A stretch of 64,000 nucleotides of DNA from Streptomyces sp. NBC_01716 (GTDB lineage: Bacteria; Actinomycetota; Actinomycetes; Streptomycetales; Streptomycetaceae), in contig NZ_CP109181.1 in NCBI RefSeq assembly GCF_036248275.1, forward strand, positions 7,874,001-7,938,000, in the 5' to 3' direction. Positions 46,256-54,923 of this stretch are shown in pieces (positions within the stretch are counted from its first letter, which is position 1; each line of letters opens with the position of its first letter). The position numbers were made by a program, and so were the translations under genes. The notes beneath the pieces are model-generated. The model saw only the letters and a list, made by a program, of their open reading frames with translations. It did no database searches and was not told the DNA's origin.

Positions 46256-48169
46256 ATGCTCGCCGACGTGACAGCTCCAGGCACCCGGAACTCCGTGGCC
46301 GCCCTGCGCCGGCTGCTCGATCTGCTGGCGCGGGGAGCGCCCACGGAGGAGTTCGCCCGCCCCGCCGCCGACGCCCGTGAGGCGGGCGTGCGGGGCGGTG
46401 AACTGGCCGCGATCACCGAGGCGACCGATGTCGCCCTGCGGATCAGGCGCACCCTCAGCCAGCACCGGCGCCGCGAGGCCCAGCTCACCGCGCTCTTCGA
46501 CACCGCGAGCGACCTGGCCGCGCTCCGCGACCTGGACGCGGTGCTGCGGGCCATCGTGCACCGGGCCAAGCTGCTGCTCGGTACGGACGTCACCTATCTG
46601 TCCCTGAACGACGAAGCGGCCGGCGACACGTACATGCGGGTGACCGACGGGTCGGTGGCCGCCGCGTTCCAGCAGGTGCGGCTCGGGATGGGCGAGGGGC
46701 TCGGCGGACTCGTCGCACAGACCGCCCGCCCGTACGCCACCGGCGACTACCAGCGCGACACGCGTTTCCACCACACCACCACCATCGACAGCGCCGTGCT
46801 CGACGAGGGCCTGCGCGCGATTCTCGGGGTGCCGCTGCGGGTCGGCGCCCGGGTCATCGGAGTGCTGTACGCGGCCGACCGCGCGCCGCGTGAGTTCGCC
46901 GCCGAGGAGGTCGCCCTCCTCTCCTCGCTGGCCGACCACGCCGCCATCGCCATCGACGGCGCGCGGCTGCTGGAGGAGACCCGGGCCGCGCTGGTCGACC
47001 TCAACTCGGCCTCGGAGACGATCAGAACGCACAGCGGCGAGATGCGCCGCGCCGAGCAGGCGCACGACCAGCTCACCGATCTCGTCCTGCGGGGCGGCGG
47101 AGCCGACGACGTGGCCGAGGCCATCGCCGACATCCTCGACGGCGGAATCCTCATCCACGACGCGAACGGCGCCGAACTCGCCCGCGCCCGCGCCGAGTCG
47201 CTCGCCCCACCCGCCCCGGCCGTCGCAGCCTCCAGGGCCAGCGGCCGGGCGGTCCCGCTGGGCGGCACCTGGGTCTGCGCGGTCCTGGCCGGTCCCGAAC
47301 TCCTCGGCAGCATCGCCCTCACCGGGCACGCGGACCTCGCGGACGTCGACCGGCTGCTGTTCGAACGTGCCGGGGTCGTCACCGCGCTGCTTCTGCTGCT
47401 GCGCCGCTCGGTCGCCGAGGCGGAGGACCGGGTACGCGGCGAACTGCTGGGTGACCTGCTCTCGCGCTCCGGCGATCCGGGCGCGCTGTCGGCGCGGGCC
47501 CGGCGCCTCGGCGTCAACCTGGCCCGCAGACACTGTGTGTTCGTCGCGGAGAGCGAGACGGCGGACCGGCACCGGCTGCTGGCCGTGGCCGCCAGGCACG
47601 CGCAGGCGGACAGGGGTCTGGCCGGAATCCACCAGGGCCATGTGGTGCTGGTCGCGCCCACCGACACACCAGGAGCCGGCGCGCGAAGGCTCGCCGCCGA
47701 ACTCGGCCAGGCGATCGGCTCCCCGGTGACCGTCGGCGCCGCCGGCCCGGCCGCCGGTCCCGCCGAACTGCCCACCACCCACACCGAGGCGTGCCGCTGC
47801 CTCTCCGCCCTGCGGGCCCTGGGCCACACCGGGCACGGCGGGGCGAGCGACGACCTCGGCTTCGTGGGCGTACTGCTGGGCGACCGGCCGGACCTCGGCG
47901 GTTACGTGACGGCCACGCTCGGCCCCGTACTCGACTACGACACCGAGCGCGGCACCGACCTGGTGGGGACGCTCGACGCGTACTTCGCCGAAGGGGCGAG
48001 CCTCACCCGGACGAAGACCGCGCTGCACGTCCACGTGAACACGGTGGTGCAGCGGCTCGAACGGGTCGGCCGGCTGCTCGGCGAGGACTGGAACTCCCCG
48101 GCCCGCTCCCTGGAGATCCAACTGGCCCTAAGGCTCCACGGGTTGACGCGCGATCGCCGGACGGGCTGA
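46256..48169 (+). CDS. GAF-domain, PucR-type helix-turn-helix regulator
   Basis: 637 residues. An N-terminal helical region is followed by a GAF domain (about 80-235: LFDTASDLAALRDLDAVLRAI, GMGEGLGGLVAQTARPY, ILGVPLRVGARVIGVLYAA) and a coiled helix with EETRAALVDLN. The central region is of the CdaR/PucR type, and the C-terminal PucR helix-turn-helix (TLDAYFAEGASLTRTKTALH, HVHVNTVVQRLERV) binds DNA. Position at the end of the PHB gene set suggests that it senses hydroxybutyrate or a related metabolite through GAF and controls these genes, possibly at the 43701 repeat (inference). Confidence 0.87.
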   Translation: MLADVTAPGTRNSVAALRRLLDLLARGAPTEEFARPAADAREAGVRGGELAAITEATDVALRIRRTLSQHRRREAQLTALFDTASDLAALRDLDAVLRAIVHRAKLLLGTDVTYLSLNDEAAGDTYMRVTDGSVAAAFQQVRLGMGEGLGGLVAQTARPYATGDYQRDTRFHHTTTIDSAVLDEGLRAILGVPLRVGARVIGVLYAADRAPREFAAEEVALLSSLADHAAIAIDGARLLEETRAALVDLNSASETIRTHSGEMRRAEQAHDQLTDLVLRGGGADDVAEAIADILDGGILIHDANGAELARARAESLAPPAPAVAASRASGRAVPLGGTWVCAVLAGPELLGSIALTGHADLADVDRLLFERAGVVTALLLLLRRSVAEAEDRVRGELLGDLLSRSGDPGALSARARRLGVNLARRHCVFVAESETADRHRLLAVAARHAQADRGLAGIHQGHVVLVAPTDTPGAGARRLAAELGQAIGSPVTVGAAGPAAGPAELPTTHTEACRCLSALRALGHTGHGGASDDLGFVGVLLGDRPDLGGYVTATLGPVLDYDTERGTDLVGTLDAYFAEGASLTRTKTALHVHVNTVVQRLERVGRLLGEDWNSPARSLEIQLALRLHGLTRDRRTG

Positions 48170-48187
48170 ACTCCGCCCGTCCGGCGA
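48154..48187. terminator. Bidirectional hairpin between the regulator and the PHP gene
   Basis: TCGCCGGACGGGC (48154-48166) pairs perfectly over 13 bp with GCCCGTCCGGCGA (48175-48187) around an 8-base loop that contains the regulator's TGA stop. The facing gene stops at 48215. Confidence 0.75.
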
Positions 48188-48214
48188 CCGGTGAATCAGG
48201 CGATTCCGGTGAAA

Positions 48215-49723
48215 CTAGCGGACCTTGACGAAGACCGGGTTCGAGTAGAACCACAGGTCTTCCCACGGGCTCTCCAGGCCGTCCGCGAGCGGCTCGGCCT
48301 CGTCCGTGCTGGTGCCGCGGACGCGGGCGTACATGTCGCCGTCCACGTCGCGCAGGGTGTGCTTGATGACGTACTCGTCACCCTGCTTGCGCCAGTCGCG
48401 CTTGCCGAACCGCGCCACGACCTTGGTGGTCGGGTTGGTGTCGGAGTCGCGGTTGTCGGCCTTGCCGGTGATCTTGCCGGTGATCAGGTCGACACGACGG
48501 ACCTCGGGACGGTCGCCGTTGGCGTTCTTGCCGTTGAGCGGGCGGAACCGGATCTCGATCTCGACGTCCGTACGGCCCCGGTTGTCGATCGTGATCGACT
48601 CGCCCACGGACGCCTCGTTGCCGCGGTTGCTCGCCGTGACGTCCAGCGTCCGGATGAGGTCGCCGGTGCCGACCCAGATCCGGCCGTTGCGCAGACCGTC
48701 CATGATGTCGGCGTAGTCCTGCCGCGCCAGCACGTGGGTCTTGCTGTACTCGCCCGGCCAGAAGTCGGAGCCGCCACGCGTCCAGTGCACGTGCGAGTCG
48801 GACGTCGCCGTGATCCACCAGCGCCGGCCCTCGCCGAGCAGCGCGTCCCACAGGCCGCCGACACGCGCGGTCATCTGGTCGAAGCCGCCGTGCGTCGGGT
48901 AGTTGCCGTACCCGCCGCGGGCGCCGCCGTTGAGCGGTCCTGCCTGGTGGCCGGGCGCGCCCTCGAAGCCGACGTAGATGTCGGGGGCGGCGTCGTTGCC
49001 GTTGCGGAACTCGCGGGGGGTGTCCTGGCCGTAGACGCCCAGGCCGGGCGCCGAGCGCGAGGCGTGGTGGGCGATCACCAGCGGCTTGCGGCGCATGTCC
49101 TTCGCCGCCTTCAGGAACTCCACCATCTTGGCCTCGGTGTCACGGCCAGGGTCGGAGGGGAACGCGTCGAGCTTGGCGAAGCGCGACTCCAGCTCGAACA
49201 GCTGCTGCGCCTCGTCGGTGTGGTGCGGGATCATCAGCGTGTGGTGGTCGAGCGCCGGGGCGTCGAACTCCATGCCCCAGAACTGGAGCACCTCGGGGAC
49301 GAGCACGCGCGAGCGCAGCAGGTCGGGGTAGGCCTGCTCCAGGTTGACCTTGGAGTGCGTCGGACCGCCGTGGTCCGTGCACATGGCCCAGCTGAGGCCG
49401 AAGTTCTTCGCCATGATCGCGTTGGTCACGATCGGGTAGACGGCGTCGGCGCCCTTCTTGAACACGGGCGGGTTCTTCGTCGTGTCGAACGAACCGCTGT
49501 ACTCCGAGTGCACGTGGTGGTCACCGGCGCGCCAGGAGCGTCTGCGGGAGTCACCGGACTGGCCGGACTTGCGGTTGTCGTCGTCGTCCTCGTTGCCGAA
49601 AGCGACGCCGGCGCCAACGATGGGGGCAGCGGCGGCGAGCGTCGCACCGACGCCCGCGAACTTGACCAGGCGACGCCGCGAGAGCGCCGAGCGCTCGGGG
49701 TCTTCGGTGTTCTTGTCCTTCAC
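48215..49723 (-). CDS. Tat-exported PHP-domain protein (putative phosphoesterase)
   Basis: 502 residues. A twin-arginine signal SRRRLVKFAG at 15-24 is followed by a hydrophobic stretch and AFG cleavage site. PHP-type metal ligands appear in order: DHHVHSEYSGS, CTDHGG, GMEFDA...DHHTLM, IAHHAS, and ATSDSHVHW. The C-terminal 120 residues are a beta-sandwich. The PHP family includes phosphoesterases and, when exported, may release phosphate from extracellular compounds. GTG 49723 has AAAGG before it, and a probable PHO box lies further upstream, so phosphate-starvation control is likely. Confidence 0.85.
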   Translation of the reverse strand: MKDKNTEDPERSALSRRRLVKFAGVGATLAAAAPIVGAGVAFGNEDDDDNRKSGQSGDSRRRSWRAGDHHVHSEYSGSFDTTKNPPVFKKGADAVYPIVTNAIMAKNFGLSWAMCTDHGGPTHSKVNLEQAYPDLLRSRVLVPEVLQFWGMEFDAPALDHHTLMIPHHTDEAQQLFELESRFAKLDAFPSDPGRDTEAKMVEFLKAAKDMRRKPLVIAHHASRSAPGLGVYGQDTPREFRNGNDAAPDIYVGFEGAPGHQAGPLNGGARGGYGNYPTHGGFDQMTARVGGLWDALLGEGRRWWITATSDSHVHWTRGGSDFWPGEYSKTHVLARQDYADIMDGLRNGRIWVGTGDLIRTLDVTASNRGNEASVGESITIDNRGRTDVEIEIRFRPLNGKNANGDRPEVRRVDLITGKITGKADNRDSDTNPTTKVVARFGKRDWRKQGDEYVIKHTLRDVDGDMYARVRGTSTDEAEPLADGLESPWEDLWFYSNPVFVKVR

Positions 49724-49776
49724 GGTGTGAAGCCTTTCGTTCTACTTCCGGCGGGGGGTGCCAACCGCAGAGTCTC

Positions 49777-49803
49777 GGAGAACAAACCGAACGCCGGGTG
49801 AAC
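49777..49803 (-). promoter_or_regulatory. Probable PHO box (PhoP site)
   Basis: On the minus strand, 11-base units read GTTCACCCGGC (49803-49793), GTTCGGTTTGT (49792-49782) and then TCTCC. The Streptomyces PhoP consensus unit is close to GTTCACC plus four variable bases. The site is 54-80 bases before the PHP gene start. Confidence 0.65.
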
Positions 49804-49890
49804 GGAGGCAGGGCCCGTCGAGAACAACCACCACTGCCCCCTACACCGAAAGCCCGGCAACCCGCACGCTCAGCCGGCTTCTCCCCGCGC

Positions 49891-51096
49891 TCAGTCCAGG
49901 GCGCTCCGCTCCCGCCACTCCGCCCACGACAGATTCCAGGCCCCGAAGCCGTTGCCCGCCTCGACCGTGCCCTTGGTGTCGGCGCCCTTGATCTCGAACG
50001 GATCGCCCACGCGCACCTGCCCGTAGACCCAGGCGGCGTCGGTCGAATTCATCCCGATACAGCCCGAACTGCGGTTCGCGACACCCATGTAGCGCGAGTT
50101 CCAGGGCGCCGCGTGCGCGTACATGCCCGACCAGGTCAGCCGCATCGACTGGTCGACCATCTTGTCGTAGGCGTCACCGAGGCCCACGGTCTCGGAGTTC
50201 ATGTTGATCGTGCCCTCCTTGGCCATCAGCACCGCCGTGCCGCGCCAGGACCGTTTGTCCCCGCCGGGGGTGCCGCCGGAGACCGGGATCTCGCGTACGG
50301 ACTCGCCGTCCCGTTCGAAGGTGAGGCGGTGGCGGTCCAGATCGACCTTGACCACCTGGCGGGGGCCGATGGTGAACGTGGTCGAGTAGTCCCGTACGAA
50401 CCAGCCGCCGGTCCCGGAGTCCGTGCCGTTCAGCTCCGCCCGCAGCGTGACCTTCGTACCGGGGCGCCAGTACGTCTTCGGCCGCCAGTCCACCCGGTCC
50501 CGGCCCGACCAGTCCCGTACCCAACCCCAGGAACCCTCGGTGTCGTTGGAGGTGGTGATCCTCAACTGCTTCTCCACCTCGGCCTTGTTCGCGACCGGGT
50601 TGTCGAAGACGAGCGAGACCGGCTGCGCGACGCCGACCGTGGCCCCCGCGCCCGGCCGCCAGTCCGTCTTGTTGACCTTGCTCGCGTCGGCGGTGCCGAA
50701 CGCCGCCTCCGCCGTTCCCGTCGTACCGCCCTTCGTCCGGGTCGCCGCCCTGACGGTGTACGAGGCCCCGGGCACCGCCTTGCGGTCGGAGACCCAGACC
50801 ATGTTCTTCGGCTCCAGCGAGCCCTTGAGGGTCCGGCCCCGGTCGTCGGTGACCGTGACGGACGTGAGCGTGCCGCCGTGGGCGGTGACCTTCACCGGGT
50901 GCCCCGCCTCGGCGCCCTGTCCGCGCGGGGTGACGGTGACGGTGGCCGGGCTCTCGGCGGCACGGCCGGCCTTGCCGTCGGCGGCGTCCGGCGTACCGCC
51001 CGCGGCGGCGGACGAACAGGCGGTGAGCGAGATGAGTACGGCCGGTGCGAGCGCGAGGCGTACGGACCGGTGGCGTGGGTGCGGTGGCTGACGCAA
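49891..51096 (-). CDS. L,D-transpeptidase lipoprotein with Ig-like domains (LdtMt2 type)
   Basis: 401 residues from TTG 51096, selected because GGAGG lies six bases before it; the frame back to 51186 has no such site. The N-terminus is a lipoprotein signal (RLALAPAVLISLTAC). Two Ig-like domains follow (from VTVTPRGQGA and from KTDWRPGAGATVGVAQPVSL), then the YkuD catalytic domain with HAAPWN and SSGCIGMN containing the active Cys. It makes 3-3 cross-links in peptidoglycan outside the membrane and is usually sensitive to carbapenems. Divergent from the femX-murJ pair. Confidence 0.92.
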   Translation of the reverse strand: MRQPPHPRHRSVRLALAPAVLISLTACSSAAAGGTPDAADGKAGRAAESPATVTVTPRGQGAEAGHPVKVTAHGGTLTSVTVTDDRGRTLKGSLEPKNMVWVSDRKAVPGASYTVRAATRTKGGTTGTAEAAFGTADASKVNKTDWRPGAGATVGVAQPVSLVFDNPVANKAEVEKQLRITTSNDTEGSWGWVRDWSGRDRVDWRPKTYWRPGTKVTLRAELNGTDSGTGGWFVRDYSTTFTIGPRQVVKVDLDRHRLTFERDGESVREIPVSGGTPGGDKRSWRGTAVLMAKEGTINMNSETVGLGDAYDKMVDQSMRLTWSGMYAHAAPWNSRYMGVANRSSGCIGMNSTDAAWVYGQVRVGDPFEIKGADTKGTVEAGNGFGAWNLSWAEWRERSALD

Positions 51097-51172
51097 CGGA
51101 GACCTCCGTCGGAAGGCAGTGGGACAGCGCGACTCTAGGCAGGTGAAACACGCAGGTGAGAGGCGTGCGGAC

Positions 51173-51217
51173 AATGTGACAGCCACTGATGGCGAACGGT
51201 CGTCGTCCCGTCACATT
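51173..51217. promoter_or_regulatory. Spaced inverted repeat between the L,D-transpeptidase and FemX genes
   Basis: AATGTGAC (51173-51180) and GTCACATT (51210-51217) are perfect complements 29 bases apart, within the only region that can hold both divergent promoters. It could be a looped operator or two half sites. Confidence 0.35.
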
Positions 51218-51299
51218 CGGCCCGTGGAGCGGTCACGGACCGCTGTGAGCATCCTCGGCGTCCCCGCGGACAGGTCGGGGTGGAAGAGAGGCTCACACT

Positions 51300-52544
51300 G
51301 TGGCAGCGCTCCTTGTGACGGCCGGCCGGACCGGGCAGAGCCAAGGCGGCCGGGACCTATGGCCGCGACCCGTCACCGCACAGGCGTACCGCGCGTTCCT
51401 CGCCTCCCGTACGGGGGCGGCCCTCGGTCCCGGATTCCTGCAGTGCCCCTCGTGGGCCGAGGTCAAGGACGGCTGGCGGCCACTGCTGCTGGGCTGGGGA
51501 CCGGCTTCCGGATCAGCTTCCGAACCGGTGGGCGAACCGGCGGGCGGAGCCGCGCCGGGAGCCGGGGGGCTCACCGGCGTGGCGCTGGTGCTGCTGCGTC
51601 AGTTTCCGGGCACCCGGCGGTATTTCGCGTATCTGCCCGACGGGCCGGTCACCGACTGGACCGATCCGGACATCGACGGCTGGCTCACACCCCTGCTGCG
51701 GTATCTCAAGGGCGCCGGCGCCTTCGCCGTACGGATCGGGCCCACGCCCGCGCACCGCCGCTGGCACCCCGGCCCGCTGAAGTCGCGGACCGGAACCGGT
51801 ATGCGGCTCGCCGATGTCCTCGACTGCGAGGTCGACCCGCTCGGTACGGCGGTCGCCGAACGGCTGCGGGCCCGGGGCTGGCAGCGCTGCGGCGACGACA
51901 CGGGGGGCGGCGGGGACGCGCAGCCCCGCCATGTCTTCCAGGTGCCGCTCGCCGGCCGCGGCACCGACGACCTCTGGTCGGGACTCAACCAGGAGTGGCG
52001 GCGCAACGTGCGCCGCGCACAGAAGGCAGGGGTGGAGGTGTCCGTGGGCAGCGCGGCCGAACTACCCGAATTCTACCGGCTGTTGTGCCTCACCGAAGAG
52101 CGTGACGGCTTCCGGCTCGGCCGCTCGCAGGCGTACTACGAGCGCCAGTACGCCGCGCTCAACGCGGAGGAGCCCGGCCGGATGAAGCTCTATCTCGCCC
52201 GTCACGAGGGCGAGATACTCGCCGCGCACACCATGATCACCGTCGGGCGGCGGGTCTGGTACCAGACGGGGGCCTCCGCCGACCACCGGCGGGAGGTCCG
52301 CCCGTCGAACGCCCTCCAGTGGCGGATGATCCTCGACGCCCACGCGGCCGGCGCGGAGGTGTACGACATGCGCGGGGTACCCTCCACTCTCGATCCGGCG
52401 GATCGTTCCTTCGGGCTGCTGCGCTGGAAACTCGGCACCGGGGGACAGGTCGTCGAGACCTTGGGGGAGTGGGAGAGACCGTTGGCCGGGACGACCAACC
52501 ACGCGCTGTACCGCGCCTTCCAGGCCTACCTGGCCCGCCGATGA
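51300..52544 (+). CDS. femX: FemX-type peptidoglycan bridge aminoacyltransferase (lipid II:glycine glycyltransferase family)
   Basis: 414 residues made of two GNAT-like halves as in Fem proteins. Signatures: FLQCPSWAEVK near 46, LWSGLNQEWRRNVRRAQKAG near 235 and VYDMRGVPSTLDP near the C-terminus. It adds the first amino acid (glycine in Streptomyces) from aminoacyl-tRNA to the stem lysine/diaminopimelate of lipid II in the cytoplasm. GTG 51300. An Ala/Gly/Pro insertion sits around 65-85. Its stop overlaps the MurJ start, coupling modification of lipid II with its export. Confidence 0.85.
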   Translation: MAALLVTAGRTGQSQGGRDLWPRPVTAQAYRAFLASRTGAALGPGFLQCPSWAEVKDGWRPLLLGWGPASGSASEPVGEPAGGAAPGAGGLTGVALVLLRQFPGTRRYFAYLPDGPVTDWTDPDIDGWLTPLLRYLKGAGAFAVRIGPTPAHRRWHPGPLKSRTGTGMRLADVLDCEVDPLGTAVAERLRARGWQRCGDDTGGGGDAQPRHVFQVPLAGRGTDDLWSGLNQEWRRNVRRAQKAGVEVSVGSAAELPEFYRLLCLTEERDGFRLGRSQAYYERQYAALNAEEPGRMKLYLARHEGEILAAHTMITVGRRVWYQTGASADHRREVRPSNALQWRMILDAHAAGAEVYDMRGVPSTLDPADRSFGLLRWKLGTGGQVVETLGEWERPLAGTTNHALYRAFQAYLARR

Positions 52545-54217
52545 GCGCCACATCCGTCGCGAAGCCGGGCGAACCCGCGCCTTCCGCCGAGCCGGGCGAG
52601 CCGTCCGTCGCCCGCAGCGGCGTGATCATGGCGGCCGGGTCCGTGGTGTCACGCGCCGCCGGATTCGTCCGGTCGGCCGTGGTCGCCGCCGCACTCGGCG
52701 TCGGGCTCACCGCCGACGGTTACGCCGTCGCCAACTCCGTCCCCACCATTGTCTACACACTGCTCATCGGCGGCGCCCTGAACGCCGTGTTCGTCCCCGA
52801 ACTGGTCCGCGCGGCCAGGGAGCACGAGGACGGCGGCGCCGCGTACACCGACCGGCTGCTCACCGTCTGCGTCGTCGCCCTGCTCGCGATCACCGCGTGC
52901 GCCGTATGGGCCGCGCCCGCGCTCGTCGACGCGTACACCGGCTACACCGGTGAACAGGCCACGATGACCGTCGCGTTCGCCCGCTACTGTCTGCCGCAGA
53001 TCTTCTTCCTCGGGATCTTCACGCTGCTCGGTCAAGTGCTCAACGCCCGGGGCCGGTTCGGCTCGATGATGTGGACGCCCGTCCTCAACAACGTCGTCGT
53101 CATCGCGGTGTTCGGCCTCTACCTCGCGACGGGCGACGGCTCCGAACTCACCGGCGCCGAAACCGCGCTCCTCGGCTGGGGCACCACGGCGGGCATCGCC
53201 GTACAGGCGCTGGCGCTCCTGCCCGTCCTGCGCGCGGCCCGGTTCCGCTGGCGGCCCCGCTTCGACTGGCGCGGCAGCGGACTGACCAGACCGCTGCGCG
53301 CCGCGGGCTGGCTGGTGCTGCTCGTGCTCACCAACCAGGGCGCGTACTGGGTGGTGACCCGGCTGGCGACCCTCGCCGGCGGCCGGGCGGCGGGCGAGGG
53401 CATCGACGGCGGCGCGGGCTTCAGCGCGTACAACAACGCCTATCTGCTCTGGGCCGTACCGCACGGCATCGTCACCGTCTCGCTGGTCACGGCACTGATG
53501 CCACGGATGAGCCGGGCCGCGGCCGACGGTGACCGGGACGGCCTGCGACGCGACGTCTCGTACGCCCTGCGGAGCAGCGCGGCGGCGGTCGTACCGGCCG
53601 CGTGCCTCCTGCTGGCCCTCGCACAGCCGCTGATGGCGGCCGTGTTCCAGTACGGGCGGACCGACGCGCGCGACATCGCGGTGATGGCCGGGATCCTGAT
53701 GGCGTTCGCGCCCGGACTTGTCGCCTTCTCCGGGCAGTACGTCCTCTCCCGCGCCTTCTACGCGCTCTCCGACACCCGCACCCCCTTCCTTCTCAACCTG
53801 GTGATCGCCGGACTCAACGCCGGTCTGTCGCTGGCCGCGTACGCGCTGCTGCCGGCCCGGTGGGCCGTGACCGGGATGGCCGGCGCCTACTCGGTGGCCC
53901 TGCTGGCGGGATGGGTGCTGACGGCGCTGGTCCTGCACCGCCGGCTCACGCCCGCCGTGCCCGCCGCCGTGTCCGTACGGTCCGCATCCGTCGCCGCCCA
54001 CGCGCGCCTGCTCACCGCCGCCGTACCGGCCGCCTTCGTCGGCCACCTCGCTGCCGCCCGCGCGATGCCGGCGGGCGCGGTCGCCGCCTGCGCCGCGGGC
54101 GTTGCCGCGGTCGGCCTGGTCTTCGTCCTCCTCGCCCGCCCGCTCCGGCTCACGGAACTCGACCACCTGCTCACCGGCCTCACCCGCCGCCTCGTCCGAC
54201 GCCCCACCCGGCGCTGA
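52541..54217 (+). CDS. murJ: MurJ-type lipid II flippase (MviN family)
   Basis: 558 residues from ATG 52541 (ATGA overlap with femX), with about 14 predicted membrane helices. MviN/MurJ marks: GSVVSRAAGFVRSAVVAAALG, TADGYAVANSVPTIVYTLLIGGALNAVFVPEL, LGQVLNARGRFGSMMWTPVLNN and FYALSDTRTPF, some of these read across short gaps. It moves lipid II across the membrane. Streptomyces also has a longer MurJ with a cytoplasmic kinase-like tail near the chromosome origin; this shorter copy is probably a paralogue (inference). Confidence 0.87.
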   Translation: MSATSVAKPGEPAPSAEPGEPSVARSGVIMAAGSVVSRAAGFVRSAVVAAALGVGLTADGYAVANSVPTIVYTLLIGGALNAVFVPELVRAAREHEDGGAAYTDRLLTVCVVALLAITACAVWAAPALVDAYTGYTGEQATMTVAFARYCLPQIFFLGIFTLLGQVLNARGRFGSMMWTPVLNNVVVIAVFGLYLATGDGSELTGAETALLGWGTTAGIAVQALALLPVLRAARFRWRPRFDWRGSGLTRPLRAAGWLVLLVLTNQGAYWVVTRLATLAGGRAAGEGIDGGAGFSAYNNAYLLWAVPHGIVTVSLVTALMPRMSRAAADGDRDGLRRDVSYALRSSAAAVVPAACLLLALAQPLMAAVFQYGRTDARDIAVMAGILMAFAPGLVAFSGQYVLSRAFYALSDTRTPFLLNLVIAGLNAGLSLAAYALLPARWAVTGMAGAYSVALLAGWVLTALVLHRRLTPAVPAAVSVRSASVAAHARLLTAAVPAAFVGHLAAARAMPAGAVAACAAGVAAVGLVFVLLARPLRLTELDHLLTGLTRRLVRRPTRR

Positions 54218-54239
54218 GAACCCCTGGGACAATCCGCCT

Positions 54240-54923
54240 ATGCCACGCGTGCTCCTCATAGAAGACGACCCCTCCGTACGCGAAGGGGTCGAACTGGGCC
54301 TGCGCCGCCGGGGTCACGAGGTGCGGACCGCCGCCACCGGCGAGGCCGGCCTCGCCGCCCTGGACGAGTTCCGCCCCGATCTGCTCCTGCTGGACCTCAT
54401 GCTGCCCGGCGTGAACGGCGTCCAGGTCTGCCGCCGGGTGCGTGAGAACAGCCAGTTGCCGATCATCATGCTCACCGCGCGCGGCGACGACTTCGACGTC
54501 GTCGTGGGCCTGGAGGCGGGCGCCGACGACTACATCGTCAAACCCGCCCGTACGGAAGTGATCGAGGCCCGCATCCGGGCCGTGCTGCGGCGCATCGACG
54601 AGCCGGGCAACGGGCGGCCCGCCGTCGAGTTCCACGACGAACTCGCCATCGACCGCACCGGCCTCACCGTCACCAAGTCGGGGCAGCGGCTCGCGCTCGC
54701 CCCCTCCGAGATGCGTCTGCTGCTGCATCTGAGCGCGGCGCCCGAGCAGGTGTTCAGCCGGCAGCAACTGCTGGAACACGTATGGGAGCACAGCTACCAC
54801 GGCGACGCCCGGCTGGTCGACGCGTGCGTCCGGCGGCTGCGCAACAAGATCGAGTCGGCGCCTGGCAACCCCCGGTACATCCAGACCCTGCGCGGCTTCG
54901 GCTACCGCTTCGGACCGCTGTGA
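54240..54923 (+). CDS. OmpR/AfsQ1-type response regulator
   Basis: 227 residues. Receiver domain with acidic pocket E8-D10, phospho-acceptor D52 (LLLLDLMLPG) and K in DDYIVKP; winged-helix effector from about 130 (LAPSEMRLLLHLSA, ARLVDACVRRLRNKIE, IQTLRGFGYRF). It is similar to AfsQ1 of S. coelicolor in wording of both domains, but the gene neighbours differ, so I do not assign that name. ATG 54240 is 22 bases after murJ. Its stop overlaps the sensor kinase GTG. Confidence 0.92.
   Translation: MPRVLLIEDDPSVREGVELGLRRRGHEVRTAATGEAGLAALDEFRPDLLLLDLMLPGVNGVQVCRRVRENSQLPIIMLTARGDDFDVVVGLEAGADDYIVKPARTEVIEARIRAVLRRIDEPGNGRPAVEFHDELAIDRTGLTVTKSGQRLALAPSEMRLLLHLSAAPEQVFSRQQLLEHVWEHSYHGDARLVDACVRRLRNKIESAPGNPRYIQTLRGFGYRFGPL

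Noticed and set aside
46148..48121. 657-residue open frame opposite the GAF/PucR regulator
   Set aside because: Antisense shadow of a gene with clear domains; Gly/Arg/Val-rich product without motifs.
48191..49801. 536-residue plus-strand frame opposite the PHP gene
   Set aside because: Val/Gly/Arg-rich shadow; the minus strand has Tat signal and metal motifs.
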